NCBI GenBank assembly: GCA_009777485.1
Contig: WRLT01000003.1
Location: forward strand, 1 to 64,000
Length of the DNA stretch: 64,000 nucleotides
Source of the DNA: Bacillota bacterium
GTDB lineage: Bacteria > Bacillota > Clostridia > Christensenellales > Pumilibacteraceae
Direction of reading: 5' to 3'
Shown here piece by piece: positions 7,920 to 15,456 of the stretch (positions are counted from its first letter, which is position 1; the number at the start of each line of letters is the position of its first letter). The notes beneath the pieces were generated by a model. The model was not told the origin of the DNA. It saw only the letters and a list, made by a program, of their open reading frames with translations, and ran no database searches. The translations under genes were made by a program, and so were the position numbers.

Positions 7920-8642
7920 TTATGCTTGCAAAAAGCTTTCTATTACGGCATAAAACTGATACGGTTGGTCTAAGAATGAATAGTGTCCTGCGTCTTGCAG
8001 CACCACTAACCCGCTATCGGGTATTTTGCGGCGCATTTTCTTTGCCATGTACAGCGGCGTGTCGCGGTCGCGGCTGCCCCAAATAAGCAGTGAGGGCGCA
8101 GTGATTTTGGGGTAGAGTTTGTTTAGGTGGGTGTTTACCACGCGTACAAAAACGGGTTTCATGGTATCGGGTAAGGCGCGGTAATCGGCAGAGCCTGCAT
8201 GTTGAGAAACTTTTCCGAACCGCTTTTTAAGCTTATAGGCTAAAACCTTACAGTAGTACGGTAAGCTGCGTTTAGGTTTAACGCCCGCCGCGCCCGTAAA
8301 GATTAGCTTTTTGCCGATACGGTGCTTTGCCGCCAGTATGGCCGCAATGCGTCCGCCAAAACTATGCCCTAACAAATTTACCCCGCCTAAGCTTAATGCG
8401 TGTATAAATTCGGCGGCGGTTTCGGCGTATTCGTATATGCCGTAGTGCGGCGGCGGCGGCGCGGATTTTCCGAAATACGGCAGGTCAACCATAACCACGC
8501 TTTTGCCGCGTGCGGCTAAAAAATTAAATATGCCGCGCATGGTTTCTATGCTTGCGCCCCAGCCGTGTAAAAGCACCGTGTACGGGGCGGCTGCATCAAA
8601 TCTTTCGTAGTACAAGCCTATTCCGTTGACGGTGATTTCCAT
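7920..8642 (-). CDS. alpha/beta-hydrolase fold protein
   Basis: A 240-residue hydrolase with the oxyanion segment HGWG (26-29), nucleophile elbow GHSFGG (Ser94), a likely acid Asp194 (SRDRDTP) and His220 (DAGH). The triad is complete and in order. The length and lack of a signal peptide suggest a cytoplasmic esterase or C-C hydrolase; the substrate cannot be read from the sequence. It lies 13 bp upstream of the murF-like gene and downstream of rimI on the same strand. GAAAG/AAAGGAAAG lies somewhat far upstream of ATG 8642. Confidence 0.82.
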   Translation of the reverse strand: MEITVNGIGLYYERFDAAAPYTVLLHGWGASIETMRGIFNFLAARGKSVVMVDLPYFGKSAPPPPHYGIYEYAETAAEFIHALSLGGVNLLGHSFGGRIAAILAAKHRIGKKLIFTGAAGVKPKRSLPYYCKVLAYKLKKRFGKVSQHAGSADYRALPDTMKPVFVRVVNTHLNKLYPKITAPSLLIWGSRDRDTPLYMAKKMRRKIPDSGLVVLQDAGHYSFLDQPYQFYAVIESFLQA

Positions 8643-8661
8643 AAGGCACTTACACTTTCCT

Positions 8662-9090
8662 TTAAACGCTTAGTTTCATTACGGCTGCATCCTCTCCTTT
8701 TGCGTAGTAATCCTTGCGCACGGCTATTTGTTTAAAGCCGTGCTTTTGATAAAGCCCGATTGCGGCGGCGTTTTGCACAGATACCTCTAAAAAAAATGTA
8801 TCCGCGCCCGCACTTTTTGCCGCACTCAGCAAGCTTTGCAAAATCTCATTAGCTATTCCGCGTTTTCTAAACGCCTTGTCTACCGCGATGTTGTTTACCT
8901 CCGCTTCGGTGCCTATCATGCGCAGCGAACCGTATCCCGCAAGTATATCCGCCGCTATATAAACGAAAAAAATGTAATCGGGGTTTTGAATAGCGGCTTT
9001 AATCGCTGCCCCGCCCCACGTACACGCGATGTACGCGTTTTCTATTTCGGCAATGCGGCTTGCGTCTTGTGTAAGCGCGGGACGTATCAT
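8662..9090 (-). CDS. rimI: ribosomal-protein-alanine N-acetyltransferase RimI
   Basis: A 142-residue GNAT acetyltransferase. It has the acetyl-CoA loop 'RKRGIANEIL' and the C-terminal signature 'LEVSVQNAAAIGLYQKHGF' typical of RimI. I chose ATG 9090 rather than an in-frame codon at 9156 because GGAGGAGG lies just upstream and the start overlaps the tsaB stop as ATGA. The tsaE-tsaB-rimI order is the usual Firmicute arrangement. RimI acetylates the N-terminus of ribosomal protein S18 in enterobacteria; the Firmicute target is inferred from family. Confidence 0.9.
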   Translation of the reverse strand: MIRPALTQDASRIAEIENAYIACTWGGAAIKAAIQNPDYIFFVYIAADILAGYGSLRMIGTEAEVNNIAVDKAFRKRGIANEILQSLLSAAKSAGADTFFLEVSVQNAAAIGLYQKHGFKQIAVRKDYYAKGEDAAVMKLSV

Positions 9091-9743
9091 AAGGCAGCCT
9101 CCTCCGCTTGGGATGTGCGCACATACAGCGGAACAACCTGCGCATAGGGCGTACATCCGCGCTTTTTGTACGCCGCGTTGGCAGCCGCTATAAGCGGTAA
9201 GCCGTTATATGCGTGCGCAACAAGATTTTTGGACGCACCAGCCGCAAACGGTAAGGTTACAGAGTCGGCGCAAACGATGTGCGGCTCGTCTATCAGGCGG
9301 ATAAAGGCGGCGATTTCTTGAGTTTTTAAAGCCTTTGGAGGCATAAGCACTTCGCGCGTTTTTCCGTCGAATGCCGCTACATAGGCTAGCCCGTTGGCGG
9401 CATCGGATAAGGTTATAACGGTTTCGCACGGCGACACAGCATTATATGATAAAACTTCGCAATGCGTTACGGGTACAAGCCCTACTTGTGTAAACTGTGC
9501 GAATGCGCGCGCGGTAGTCAATCCGATACGAATGCCCGTAAACGAACCGGGGCCTGTAACGGGGGCGATAAAGGCTAAGTCCTTTAAATCGGTTTGCGCG
9601 GCATGCAGCAATTCGTCTATAAAGCTAAGCAGTACCGTGCCCGCCTTTTTAAAGGAGGCGTCCGTTTTGTAAAAGATTTTGCCGTCCGCGTACAGCGCGG
9701 CCTCGACAGCCTCTCCCGCCGTGTTTATACTAAGGAACTTCAA
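9087..9743 (-). CDS. tsaB: tRNA threonylcarbamoyladenosine biosynthesis protein TsaB
   Basis: A 218-residue ASKHA-fold partner in t6A37 synthesis on ANN-decoding tRNAs, working with TsaC/Sua5, TsaD and TsaE. The diagnostic GPGSFTGIRIGL is at residues 64-75 and the N-terminal LSINTAG strand is intact. It overlaps the end of tsaE by 14 bp and the start of rimI by 4 bp, so the three genes are translationally linked. tsaD, often next in line, is not present in this window. Confidence 0.93.
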   Translation of the reverse strand: MKFLSINTAGEAVEAALYADGKIFYKTDASFKKAGTVLLSFIDELLHAAQTDLKDLAFIAPVTGPGSFTGIRIGLTTARAFAQFTQVGLVPVTHCEVLSYNAVSPCETVITLSDAANGLAYVAAFDGKTREVLMPPKALKTQEIAAFIRLIDEPHIVCADSVTLPFAAGASKNLVAHAYNGLPLIAAANAAYKKRGCTPYAQVVPLYVRTSQAEEAAL

Positions 9744-10155
9744 TAGTAATCTCCCTTTCGTCTCCGTGCGTAACGGTGAGGGTAACGTGCGTGGCCTCGC
9801 GCCCCTTTACTAACGCGGGAATGTTTTCGTGCCATTCAATCAGCGTTACCGCGCCGCGCGCACCGATTGTGTCTGCGATGCCCGTTTCGGCTAAATCCTT
9901 TTCGCACGCAATGCGGTAGGCGTCGATGTGGTACAGCGTTAGCCCTTGCGCGGCGGCGTACTCGTTCATTAGCGTAAAGGTGGGGCTTACAACGGTTTCT
10001 TGTACGTCTAAGGCGGCGGCAATGCCCTTTGCAAACACGGTTTTGCCCGCGCCTAAAAAACCCGACAGCAGCACTACCGAACCGCCTGCAAGCTTTTCGC
10101 CAAGCTTTTTGCCTGCGTTAAACGTATCGGTTGAGGAACGGCTTAGGATTAACAT
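9730..10155 (-). CDS. tsaE: tRNA threonylcarbamoyladenosine biosynthesis ATPase TsaE
   Basis: A 141-residue P-loop ATPase. The Walker A motif GFLGAGKT is at residues 32-39, followed by SPTF.LMNEY and the YHIDAYR segment characteristic of TsaE. It is the first gene of tsaE-tsaB-rimI. A strong promoter ends 6 nt before ATG 10155 with no room for a Shine-Dalgarno sequence, so the mRNA is probably leaderless. Confidence 0.93.
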   Translation of the reverse strand: MLILSRSSTDTFNAGKKLGEKLAGGSVVLLSGFLGAGKTVFAKGIAAALDVQETVVSPTFTLMNEYAAAQGLTLYHIDAYRIACEKDLAETGIADTIGARGAVTLIEWHENIPALVKGREATHVTLTVTHGDEREITIEVP

Positions 10156-10190
10156 AAAGCTATTATACTATACTTACGGCGGTTTTTCAA
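10153..10190 (-). promoter_or_regulatory. tsaE promoter, leaderless type
   Basis: Minus strand: TTGAAA (10185-10190), 17-bp spacer, TATAAT (10162-10167), then AGCTTT and ATG. The expected transcription start falls on or next to the start codon. Confidence 0.8.
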
Positions 10191-10214
10191 TTAAATAACA
10201 GCCGTTATTAAAAA

Positions 10215-11033
10215 TTATTCGTCCGATGTGATTTCTTCGGGCGCAGAGATAGGCATAAGGGCGTCGGGCAAATCGGTTTCGGGTACGGCTGCATCGTCCG
10301 TTTCGCCGCTTTCGGGAATGTTTTCGGTTTTTATGCGGCTTTTTTCGGGGAAAAGCTTTCTATCCGCCTTTTTAAGGGCGCGGTATAATCCATACGATAA
10401 CAGCGATGCAACGCTAACGCGAATCATATTAAACGGGATAACGGCAAAAGGGATATAGTATAAAAAGAAAGTTTCGCGCGTTACGTTTGGATACAGCGGC
10501 CGTACCATGCCCAACAGAATATCCCAGTTTCCGTTTAGCCGTACAAACACAAAAAACGGCACGATAAGCAGCCAGTTAGCAAACACCGCCATTGCTACGG
10601 ACGCTGCCGAACCGATTGCTAAGCCCGCTGCCGCGCCCTTTGCGGATTTATGCTTTTTGTATATCAGCGACGCCGTTACCACAAACGAAAGCCCTAGCAA
10701 CAAATCGCTTAACTCGCCTACTCCCAGTGTGTCGCTTCTTCCCGATGCCATTTTAAGCGCGACTTTTATCACCACTACTATTGCGCCCGCGCCCGGCCCT
10801 AGCATAAAGCCCGAAATCAAGGCGGGCACATCGCAAATTTTAAAATCGAAAAAGGCGGGAAAAATCACTAGCGGAACATCTTTAAGCGGATTAAATATGT
10901 ATAAAACTGCCGCTATTGCAGAGAAAACCGCGATGTACACCATGCGCTTTGTCGTAAAAAATTCTTTTGCCGCGCTTTTAAATTTTTCTGATTTAGTTTG
11001 TATAGGTGTGGTTTCGATTTCGTCTTGCTGCAT
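10215..11033 (-). CDS. ribU: riboflavin ECF transporter S component RibU
   Basis: A 272-residue membrane protein, the substrate-binding subunit of an energy-coupling factor transporter for riboflavin. It has about six hydrophobic helices starting with KRMVYIAVFSAIAAVLY, then the FDFKICDVPALISGFMLGPGAG segment typical of RibU. Residues 225-272 form an unusually acidic cytosolic tail. The FMN riboswitch directly upstream makes riboflavin the expected substrate. The generic EcfAA'T module is not in the window. AAAGGAG lies 8 nt before ATG 11033, inside the riboswitch expression-platform hairpin. Confidence 0.92.
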   Translation of the reverse strand: MQQDEIETTPIQTKSEKFKSAAKEFFTTKRMVYIAVFSAIAAVLYIFNPLKDVPLVIFPAFFDFKICDVPALISGFMLGPGAGAIVVVIKVALKMASGRSDTLGVGELSDLLLGLSFVVTASLIYKKHKSAKGAAAGLAIGSAASVAMAVFANWLLIVPFFVFVRLNGNWDILLGMVRPLYPNVTRETFFLYYIPFAVIPFNMIRVSVASLLSYGLYRALKKADRKLFPEKSRIKTENIPESGETDDAAVPETDLPDALMPISAPEEITSDE

Positions 11034-11064
11034 AAAAAAACTCCTTTAAAATAATATAAAGGAG
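11034..11064 (-). terminator. FMN riboswitch expression platform: terminator hairpin that also holds the ribU Shine-Dalgarno
   Basis: Minus strand: CTCCTTTA, a loop, then TAAAGGAG (11041-11064), followed by seven T residues (11034-11040) and the ATG. The descending arm is the ribosome-binding site. Formation of this hairpin could therefore stop transcription and hide the start site. Confidence 0.75.
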
Positions 11065-11087
11065 CTGAAAAGACGGTGTTTAAAAAA

Positions 11088-11209
11088 ACATACTTATCTC
11101 CTCCGGACTGTACCGTCGGTAAAGGAATTGCACCTTTTCAAGCCGTAAAAATGCGGCCTCGCGGACTTTAACCGCCGGTGGGGAATCGCACCCCGCCCCT
11201 AAGTATGTA
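11088..11209 (-). ncRNA. FMN riboswitch (RFN element)
   Basis: On the minus strand the aptamer is nearly consensus. P1 is formed by ACATACTTA and TAAGTATGT. Between them come AGGGGCGGGGTGCGATTCCC, then ACCGGCGGT-AAAGTCCGCGA, a variable arm, GGTGCAATTCC, and ACCGACGGTACAGTCCGGA. It lies between a canonical promoter and ribU and is expected to switch expression off when FMN is bound. Confidence 0.97.
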
Positions 11210-11212
11210 TAT

Positions 11213-11241
11213 ATAGTAGCAGATTTTACGAATGGTGTCAA
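11213..11241 (-). promoter_or_regulatory. ribU/riboswitch promoter
   Basis: Minus strand: TTGACA (11236-11241), 17-bp spacer, TACTAT (11213-11218). Transcription would begin immediately before P1 of the riboswitch. Confidence 0.85.
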
Positions 11242-11252
11242 GTATTTGGCTT

Positions 11253-11684
11253 TCAAATGCGCAAAAATTTTGAAATTAAATCATTATACCCATCTCCGCG
11301 AAAGCTTCTGCTTTCCCCGCCGTCATAGTTTCCTTCTGCATTATAAAACCTAACAGCTTGACTTCCTAGAATTTCGATTCTGTTATCCTTATAAAAGAAT
11401 TTTATACAAATACCGTGCAGTCCGCGTGGGTCGCCAAAAGGATGTACGTAACTCATTTTTGAAAGCTGTATCAGCAATTCGTCTGTTTCCTCAGAGCTGA
11501 GTGCCTTTTTCACTATAATATCTTGCATATCCAAATTCTGCGCCCAAACATAATTTCTAACTTCAACAATTTCCACTTTTTCGACGGATTCTTTCATTTC
11601 GTCATAATCGTAATACTGCCGACTGCATCCGCTAAAAAAAGCAAATGCTATGAGTATTGCCGCTAAAATTGAAATTTTTTTCAT
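11253..11684 (-). CDS. small lipoprotein of unknown function
   Basis: A 143-residue protein with a short basic N-terminus, a hydrophobic helix and the lipobox FFSGC (Cys20), so it should be diacylated and anchored outside the membrane. The mature part has no motif I recognise; it is rich in Tyr, Glu and Asp. AAGGAAG precedes ATG 11684. A GGGGTGGAAAG head of the family A repeat lies just upstream of that ribosome-binding site. Confidence 0.75.
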   Translation of the reverse strand: MKKISILAAILIAFAFFSGCSRQYYDYDEMKESVEKVEIVEVRNYVWAQNLDMQDIIVKKALSSEETDELLIQLSKMSYVHPFGDPRGLHGICIKFFYKDNRIEILGSQAVRFYNAEGNYDGGESRSFRGDGYNDLISKFLRI

Positions 11685-11703
11685 AGTTACGCTTCCTTAA
11701 AAA

Positions 11704-11762
11704 TATTTTCTTTCCACCCCTCTGCCTGTCGGCAACCACCCCAAGAGGGGGTTTTTTTGCGT
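11704..11762. repeat. short family A repeat
   Basis: A compressed copy. On the minus strand it begins directly after the stop codon of the CotH-like gene with CGCAAAAAAACCCCC and ends with GGGGTGGAAAGAAAA, about 20 nt before the next start codon. It fills almost the whole intergenic gap. Confidence 0.65.
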
Positions 11763-13757
11763 TTACACAAAAAAGTTGTTGCTCAGCCAATTTAGGCGGA
11801 AGTTTAGGTACCATAAAACATAGTCGGTGTGTTGGCTGTGCGTGGAATATGCCCAAAAAGTGGACGGCTCGGAACCGACAGGTATAAGGATATTCCAAAC
11901 GGTAAAGTTTTTCTCGAACGCTTGTCTAAAATAGGTTGCCATAAAAGAGAGGTGCTTTATGCTTTCGTACAGTATGGTTTCTTTAACTTCTAAAAAGCGC
12001 GCTTTTACAGCGTCAAAAAATTGCGGGATTTTTAATAAATCAATAAACCACTCGTGCCTGACTGCCGCGTAAAGCCCCGATTCTATTCTGCGCGCTTCGT
12101 CTACATTATAGTTCCCTAGTGAAAGGTCGCTATCCCAAATAGGACCCATAAAAATTCTGCGGCTTTCGCCTTGCCCCCGTATTGAAAAATACACGCTGTT
12201 GTTGTGCGCGGATGAACCTTTAAAAAACTCTTGAAAAATAATCCAGTCGACAAACGAATTAAGGTCTATATAGCGTAAAACTTGCGCAAAGTCGCCCTCC
12301 TGCATAGCCAGTTCTGCCTGTGTGATGTACGCAGTTAAAAAATCGGCGTGGGCAAGCGTCATAGGACTGCCGCTATTGCCAGGAAAATTAATTTCGTACC
12401 GTTTGAGTGTGATGTCCATATACGTGATGCCCAAAACCGCGTCGGTGTCGCTTGCGGCGCGCGAATCGCGGTTTAATAAGTATTCGCTTTTTTCGGGGTC
12501 TGCGTTATACGTTAGCTCTACCCTACCCGTGTTTTCTTGAATTTGGTCGCAGATTAAATACACGCCTCTGTATTGCCCGTTGAGATATAAATCTACAAAC
12601 CATGCGTTTGAGGTAAAATCAAAGCCGCTAAGCTGTTTGGCTACATGCAGCGCACCGTAATTGCGCAGCATGGATTTATCAAACGCGTTGGCAAGCAACA
12701 CCCAACTTCTTGCCCTATAATCCGAATCAAATATACTTCTTTGGTCGTCAAAGCGCAGTCTGAACGGCTGCTTGCCCGAAGTAGTCCACGTGGAGTTGCC
12801 GCGTCCGCGAATGCCTGCGGAGATATTGTTAAACATAAAAGCAGGGTGAGAGTTTTCCATTCTTACTGCGGCGGGAACGTATGTGGTGCGGGAGGTTATC
12901 GGTATATTAAAGGTATTGATGTGAATAGCGGGAAAGGTGTTGTCTAGGTAAACGGGCAAATCCTGTACCTGCGTCCACGCGCCGTCTGCAAGTGAACGCG
13001 GGCGGTATTTTTGGTTTGCCGCTATTCGGTAGTCAATCGCCTTTGCGTCCAGCGCGTTGTTATCGGTATCGGCAAAATCCATGCGCCTTACTGCCCGCTG
13101 TTTAGAAACGCCCGACTCCGCGCCAAAGGAAGAATTTCCGCCTAAGTAATCCGTTTCAAAGCCGTCTATATCGCGCTCTGACTCGTTGCCTGCGGCGGCA
13201 AGCATATCGACATACCCCAAAGCTTTATTTCCTTGCCCGTCCGTGTTGAAGGGGTTTTTTACCGTTAGCAGCGCGGTGCTTTTTAATAGAACTACCTTTA
13301 CGCCGCGATTGGTAAAGAAAGCGTCCCATGCTAAATCGTAGGCGGTTAGGGGTACGTGCAAGCCCCCGCCCGTGTTTGTAAAGCGTGTTAAAACAATTAA
13401 AAATGAGTGTTTGGGCAGTATTATGCCAGAGAGTTCTAGCTTTTGCCATGCAGCCCCCTCGCCCGAAGCCTGAACGGAAAAGCCGTTTAAATCTACGGCG
13501 GCATCGCCTTTATTGTACAGCTCTACAAAAGAGTTTGAAACGGCTTGTTCGTCGTTGCTGCGGCTGCCCATTCCGTATACTTGATTAACGATTAAGCTAA
13601 AAGTTTCGGGCGGGTCGTCGGGCGTACCGTCGATAATCTCATCGGGCGGATTAGGGGTTCTTTCCGCAATGCAAGCCACGCCGAATATAAGCATAAACGC
13701 TAGCAATGCAAACAATCCTACCGTTAAGCTTTTTATACGTACAGCTTTTTTACTCAT
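11763..13757 (-). CDS. lipoprotein with lamin-tail domain and CotH-type kinase domain
   Basis: A 664-residue exported protein. It has a signal peptide with lipobox FGVAC (Cys near residue 29). A lamin-tail-like beta domain at about residues 50-125 carries SNSFVELYNKG and DLNGFSVQ. A CotH domain at about 275-600 carries GIRGRGNSTW, KQPFRLRFD, a NAFDKSMLRNYGALHVAKQL segment and the metal-site-like GPIWDSDLSLGN. Bacillus CotH is a coat-protein kinase; exported lamin-tail/CotH proteins are common in clostridia and may act on surface proteins or glycans. AAGGAGAGG precedes ATG 13757. I see no spore genes nearby, so a coat role is not supported by context. Confidence 0.85.
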   Translation of the reverse strand: MSKKAVRIKSLTVGLFALLAFMLIFGVACIAERTPNPPDEIIDGTPDDPPETFSLIVNQVYGMGSRSNDEQAVSNSFVELYNKGDAAVDLNGFSVQASGEGAAWQKLELSGIILPKHSFLIVLTRFTNTGGGLHVPLTAYDLAWDAFFTNRGVKVVLLKSTALLTVKNPFNTDGQGNKALGYVDMLAAAGNESERDIDGFETDYLGGNSSFGAESGVSKQRAVRRMDFADTDNNALDAKAIDYRIAANQKYRPRSLADGAWTQVQDLPVYLDNTFPAIHINTFNIPITSRTTYVPAAVRMENSHPAFMFNNISAGIRGRGNSTWTTSGKQPFRLRFDDQRSIFDSDYRARSWVLLANAFDKSMLRNYGALHVAKQLSGFDFTSNAWFVDLYLNGQYRGVYLICDQIQENTGRVELTYNADPEKSEYLLNRDSRAASDTDAVLGITYMDITLKRYEINFPGNSGSPMTLAHADFLTAYITQAELAMQEGDFAQVLRYIDLNSFVDWIIFQEFFKGSSAHNNSVYFSIRGQGESRRIFMGPIWDSDLSLGNYNVDEARRIESGLYAAVRHEWFIDLLKIPQFFDAVKARFLEVKETILYESIKHLSFMATYFRQAFEKNFTVWNILIPVGSEPSTFWAYSTHSQHTDYVLWYLNFRLNWLSNNFFV

Positions 13758-13791
13758 TTTCCTCTCCTTGTCGGGCTGAAATGTGTTTAAT

Positions 13792-15441
13792 TTACAAGCG
13801 TTTTACGTTTGTGCCGTCGCTCCACAGCCGTTCTAAATTGTAAAAGTCGCGCGTTTCCTGTACTTGAATATGCAAGATTACGCTGCCGTAATCTATCGCT
13901 GCCCATTTGGGGTCTAAATCGCGGCGCAGGGGCTCTATGCCAAATTCTTTGGAAAGCTTTTCGTCTACATAGTCGGTAAGCGCGCGCACGGCGGTGCTAG
14001 AAAAAACGGACGCGATAACAAAATAATCGGCGATAATGGTTTTGTCTGTAAGGTCTATCAGCGTTACATCTCTTCCCCTTTTTTCGTCTAAATAGCCCGC
14101 GATAAGGTTGGCTAAGCAATCGGGGTTGTTTTTGGGGTCGGGGCTTTGGGCGGCTGAGAGGGGCGCAACCGCTTTCGGTGCGGGCGCGGTACGTTTTTGG
14201 GGTGCGGGTCTTTTTTGTGCGGGCTTTTGCGGCGCGGGCTTTTGCGGTGCGGGCTTTTGCGGTGCGGGCTTTTGCGGTGCGGACACGGCAAGTTTTTTAG
14301 GTGTGTAAAATTCGTGCGCTTGTGTGGTAAGCGGATAAATTTGCGCGCCCTTTTTATTTAGCCGCTCTAAAACTCCGCACAACGCGCTATACATAGCGGC
14401 ATTTAATTTGGTTTGCGACAGCGTGCGGATTTCGTCTAAGCCCACAAAATTCTTGCGCCCTTGCTCTATAATGTCGGCTAAAAATATGATTTTTGCCAGT
14501 TTTGCCATGCGCGGCGCGCCCGTTGTGTGCAAGCGGATAGCGTCAATAATAGATTTTTTGCGGATTTTAAAATACGTTTTTGCAGCCGCCGCGCCGTAAA
14601 AAGCATGGCGGACCTTTGCGGGCGCGCTTGCAATTTCTTGCGCTTCGACTATTCCCAACTTGTCTAGCAGTATAGGGCTGGCGTCTTTGGCGATATCGTG
14701 CAGCAGCGCGGCGGCAACGGCATCATGCGGATTTGCGTTGTGCAGCTTGGCTAGATGAATGGCCGCGATTGCGGTGCGTCGGCTGTGCGCGATACGCTCT
14801 TGCGAAAGGTTAAATATCGGGTAAGCCTCTACTATGCGTTTAAATTCGCTGTATAAGCCTTGTTTTTTGATAAGCTGTGCGGCGGGTTTAGGCAATAAAG
14901 AATATTTGCCGAAAGCAACATCTAATCTAGCCTGTGCGCTAGAAGTATGCTGTCCCGTAAAATCCGAAAACGCTAATTTTGCGCCTAATTTAAGCAGCTT
15001 ACGCACTTGCGGCTCTTTAATAAAAAATCCCGGCCGCCCGATAATATAAAACGTAACCAGTGTTTTAAGTTCGTCAAATCTATGCCATTTGTGCAGCTTA
15101 GCAAGCATGTCCGAACCGATTACCCAGTATAGCGGCTGATTAGAAAAAAGGTTTTTAAAATGCTGCGCGGTATCAACCGAATAGCTAACGGCGGAATTGT
15201 CCAGCTCGAAACGCGAAATCACAACGTTAGAAAGTTCGGTTAATGCTTTAAGCAGCATGGTAAAGCGCGCCTCGCCCGATGCGGATGCACCGCCCTTTTT
15301 AAAGGGCGAAATAAAAGACGGCACTACGATGGTTTTATTAAACCGCTCGGATAATTTTTGTATAATTTCTACGTGCGCGTTTTGCACAGGGTCGAAGCTT
15401 CCGCCGAATAGCGCAACTGCGTCTTTGGTTGGTTGTTGCAT
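13792..15441 (-). CDS. NadD-YqeK-RsfS triple fusion protein
   Basis: One 549-residue frame joins three proteins usually encoded by adjacent genes. Residues 1-205 are nicotinate-nucleotide adenylyltransferase NadD, with FGGSFDPVQNAH as the nucleotidyltransferase loop and the WVIGSDML and FYIIGRPGF strands. Residues 210-385 are a YqeK-type HD hydrolase (AHSRRTAIAAIHLA, LLHDIAKD, LADIIEQGR), probably cleaving Ap4A. An Ala/Pro/Gln/Lys linker of about 60 residues follows, made of PQKPA repeats. Residues 440-549 are the ribosomal silencing factor RsfS, with KTIIADYFVIASVFS and the WAAIDYGSVILHIQ core. AAGGAG precedes ATG 15441. The frame is uninterrupted and all three domains keep their motifs, so this is unlikely to be an assembly artefact. 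Confidence 0.88.
   Translation of the reverse strand: MQQPTKDAVALFGGSFDPVQNAHVEIIQKLSERFNKTIVVPSFISPFKKGGASASGEARFTMLLKALTELSNVVISRFELDNSAVSYSVDTAQHFKNLFSNQPLYWVIGSDMLAKLHKWHRFDELKTLVTFYIIGRPGFFIKEPQVRKLLKLGAKLAFSDFTGQHTSSAQARLDVAFGKYSLLPKPAAQLIKKQGLYSEFKRIVEAYPIFNLSQERIAHSRRTAIAAIHLAKLHNANPHDAVAAALLHDIAKDASPILLDKLGIVEAQEIASAPAKVRHAFYGAAAAKTYFKIRKKSIIDAIRLHTTGAPRMAKLAKIIFLADIIEQGRKNFVGLDEIRTLSQTKLNAAMYSALCGVLERLNKKGAQIYPLTTQAHEFYTPKKLAVSAPQKPAPQKPAPQKPAPQKPAQKRPAPQKRTAPAPKAVAPLSAAQSPDPKNNPDCLANLIAGYLDEKRGRDVTLIDLTDKTIIADYFVIASVFSSTAVRALTDYVDEKLSKEFGIEPLRRDLDPKWAAIDYGSVILHIQVQETRDFYNLERLWSDGTNVKRL
14216..14284 (-). repeat. 15-bp in-frame tandem repeat in the NadD-YqeK-RsfS linker
   Basis: About four and a half copies of a 15-bp unit (GCGGGCTTTTGCGGT on the + strand). 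They encode tandem APQKP pentapeptides on the minus strand. Because the unit length is a multiple of three, copy-number change would alter linker length without breaking the frame. Confidence 0.85.
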
Positions 15442-15456
15442 GGTAATTTTTTCTCC

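Noticed and set aside
14108-14308. + strand ORF rich in Gly, Ala and Cys
   Set aside because: It is the antisense reading of the PQKPA repeat linker of the NadD-YqeK-RsfS gene.
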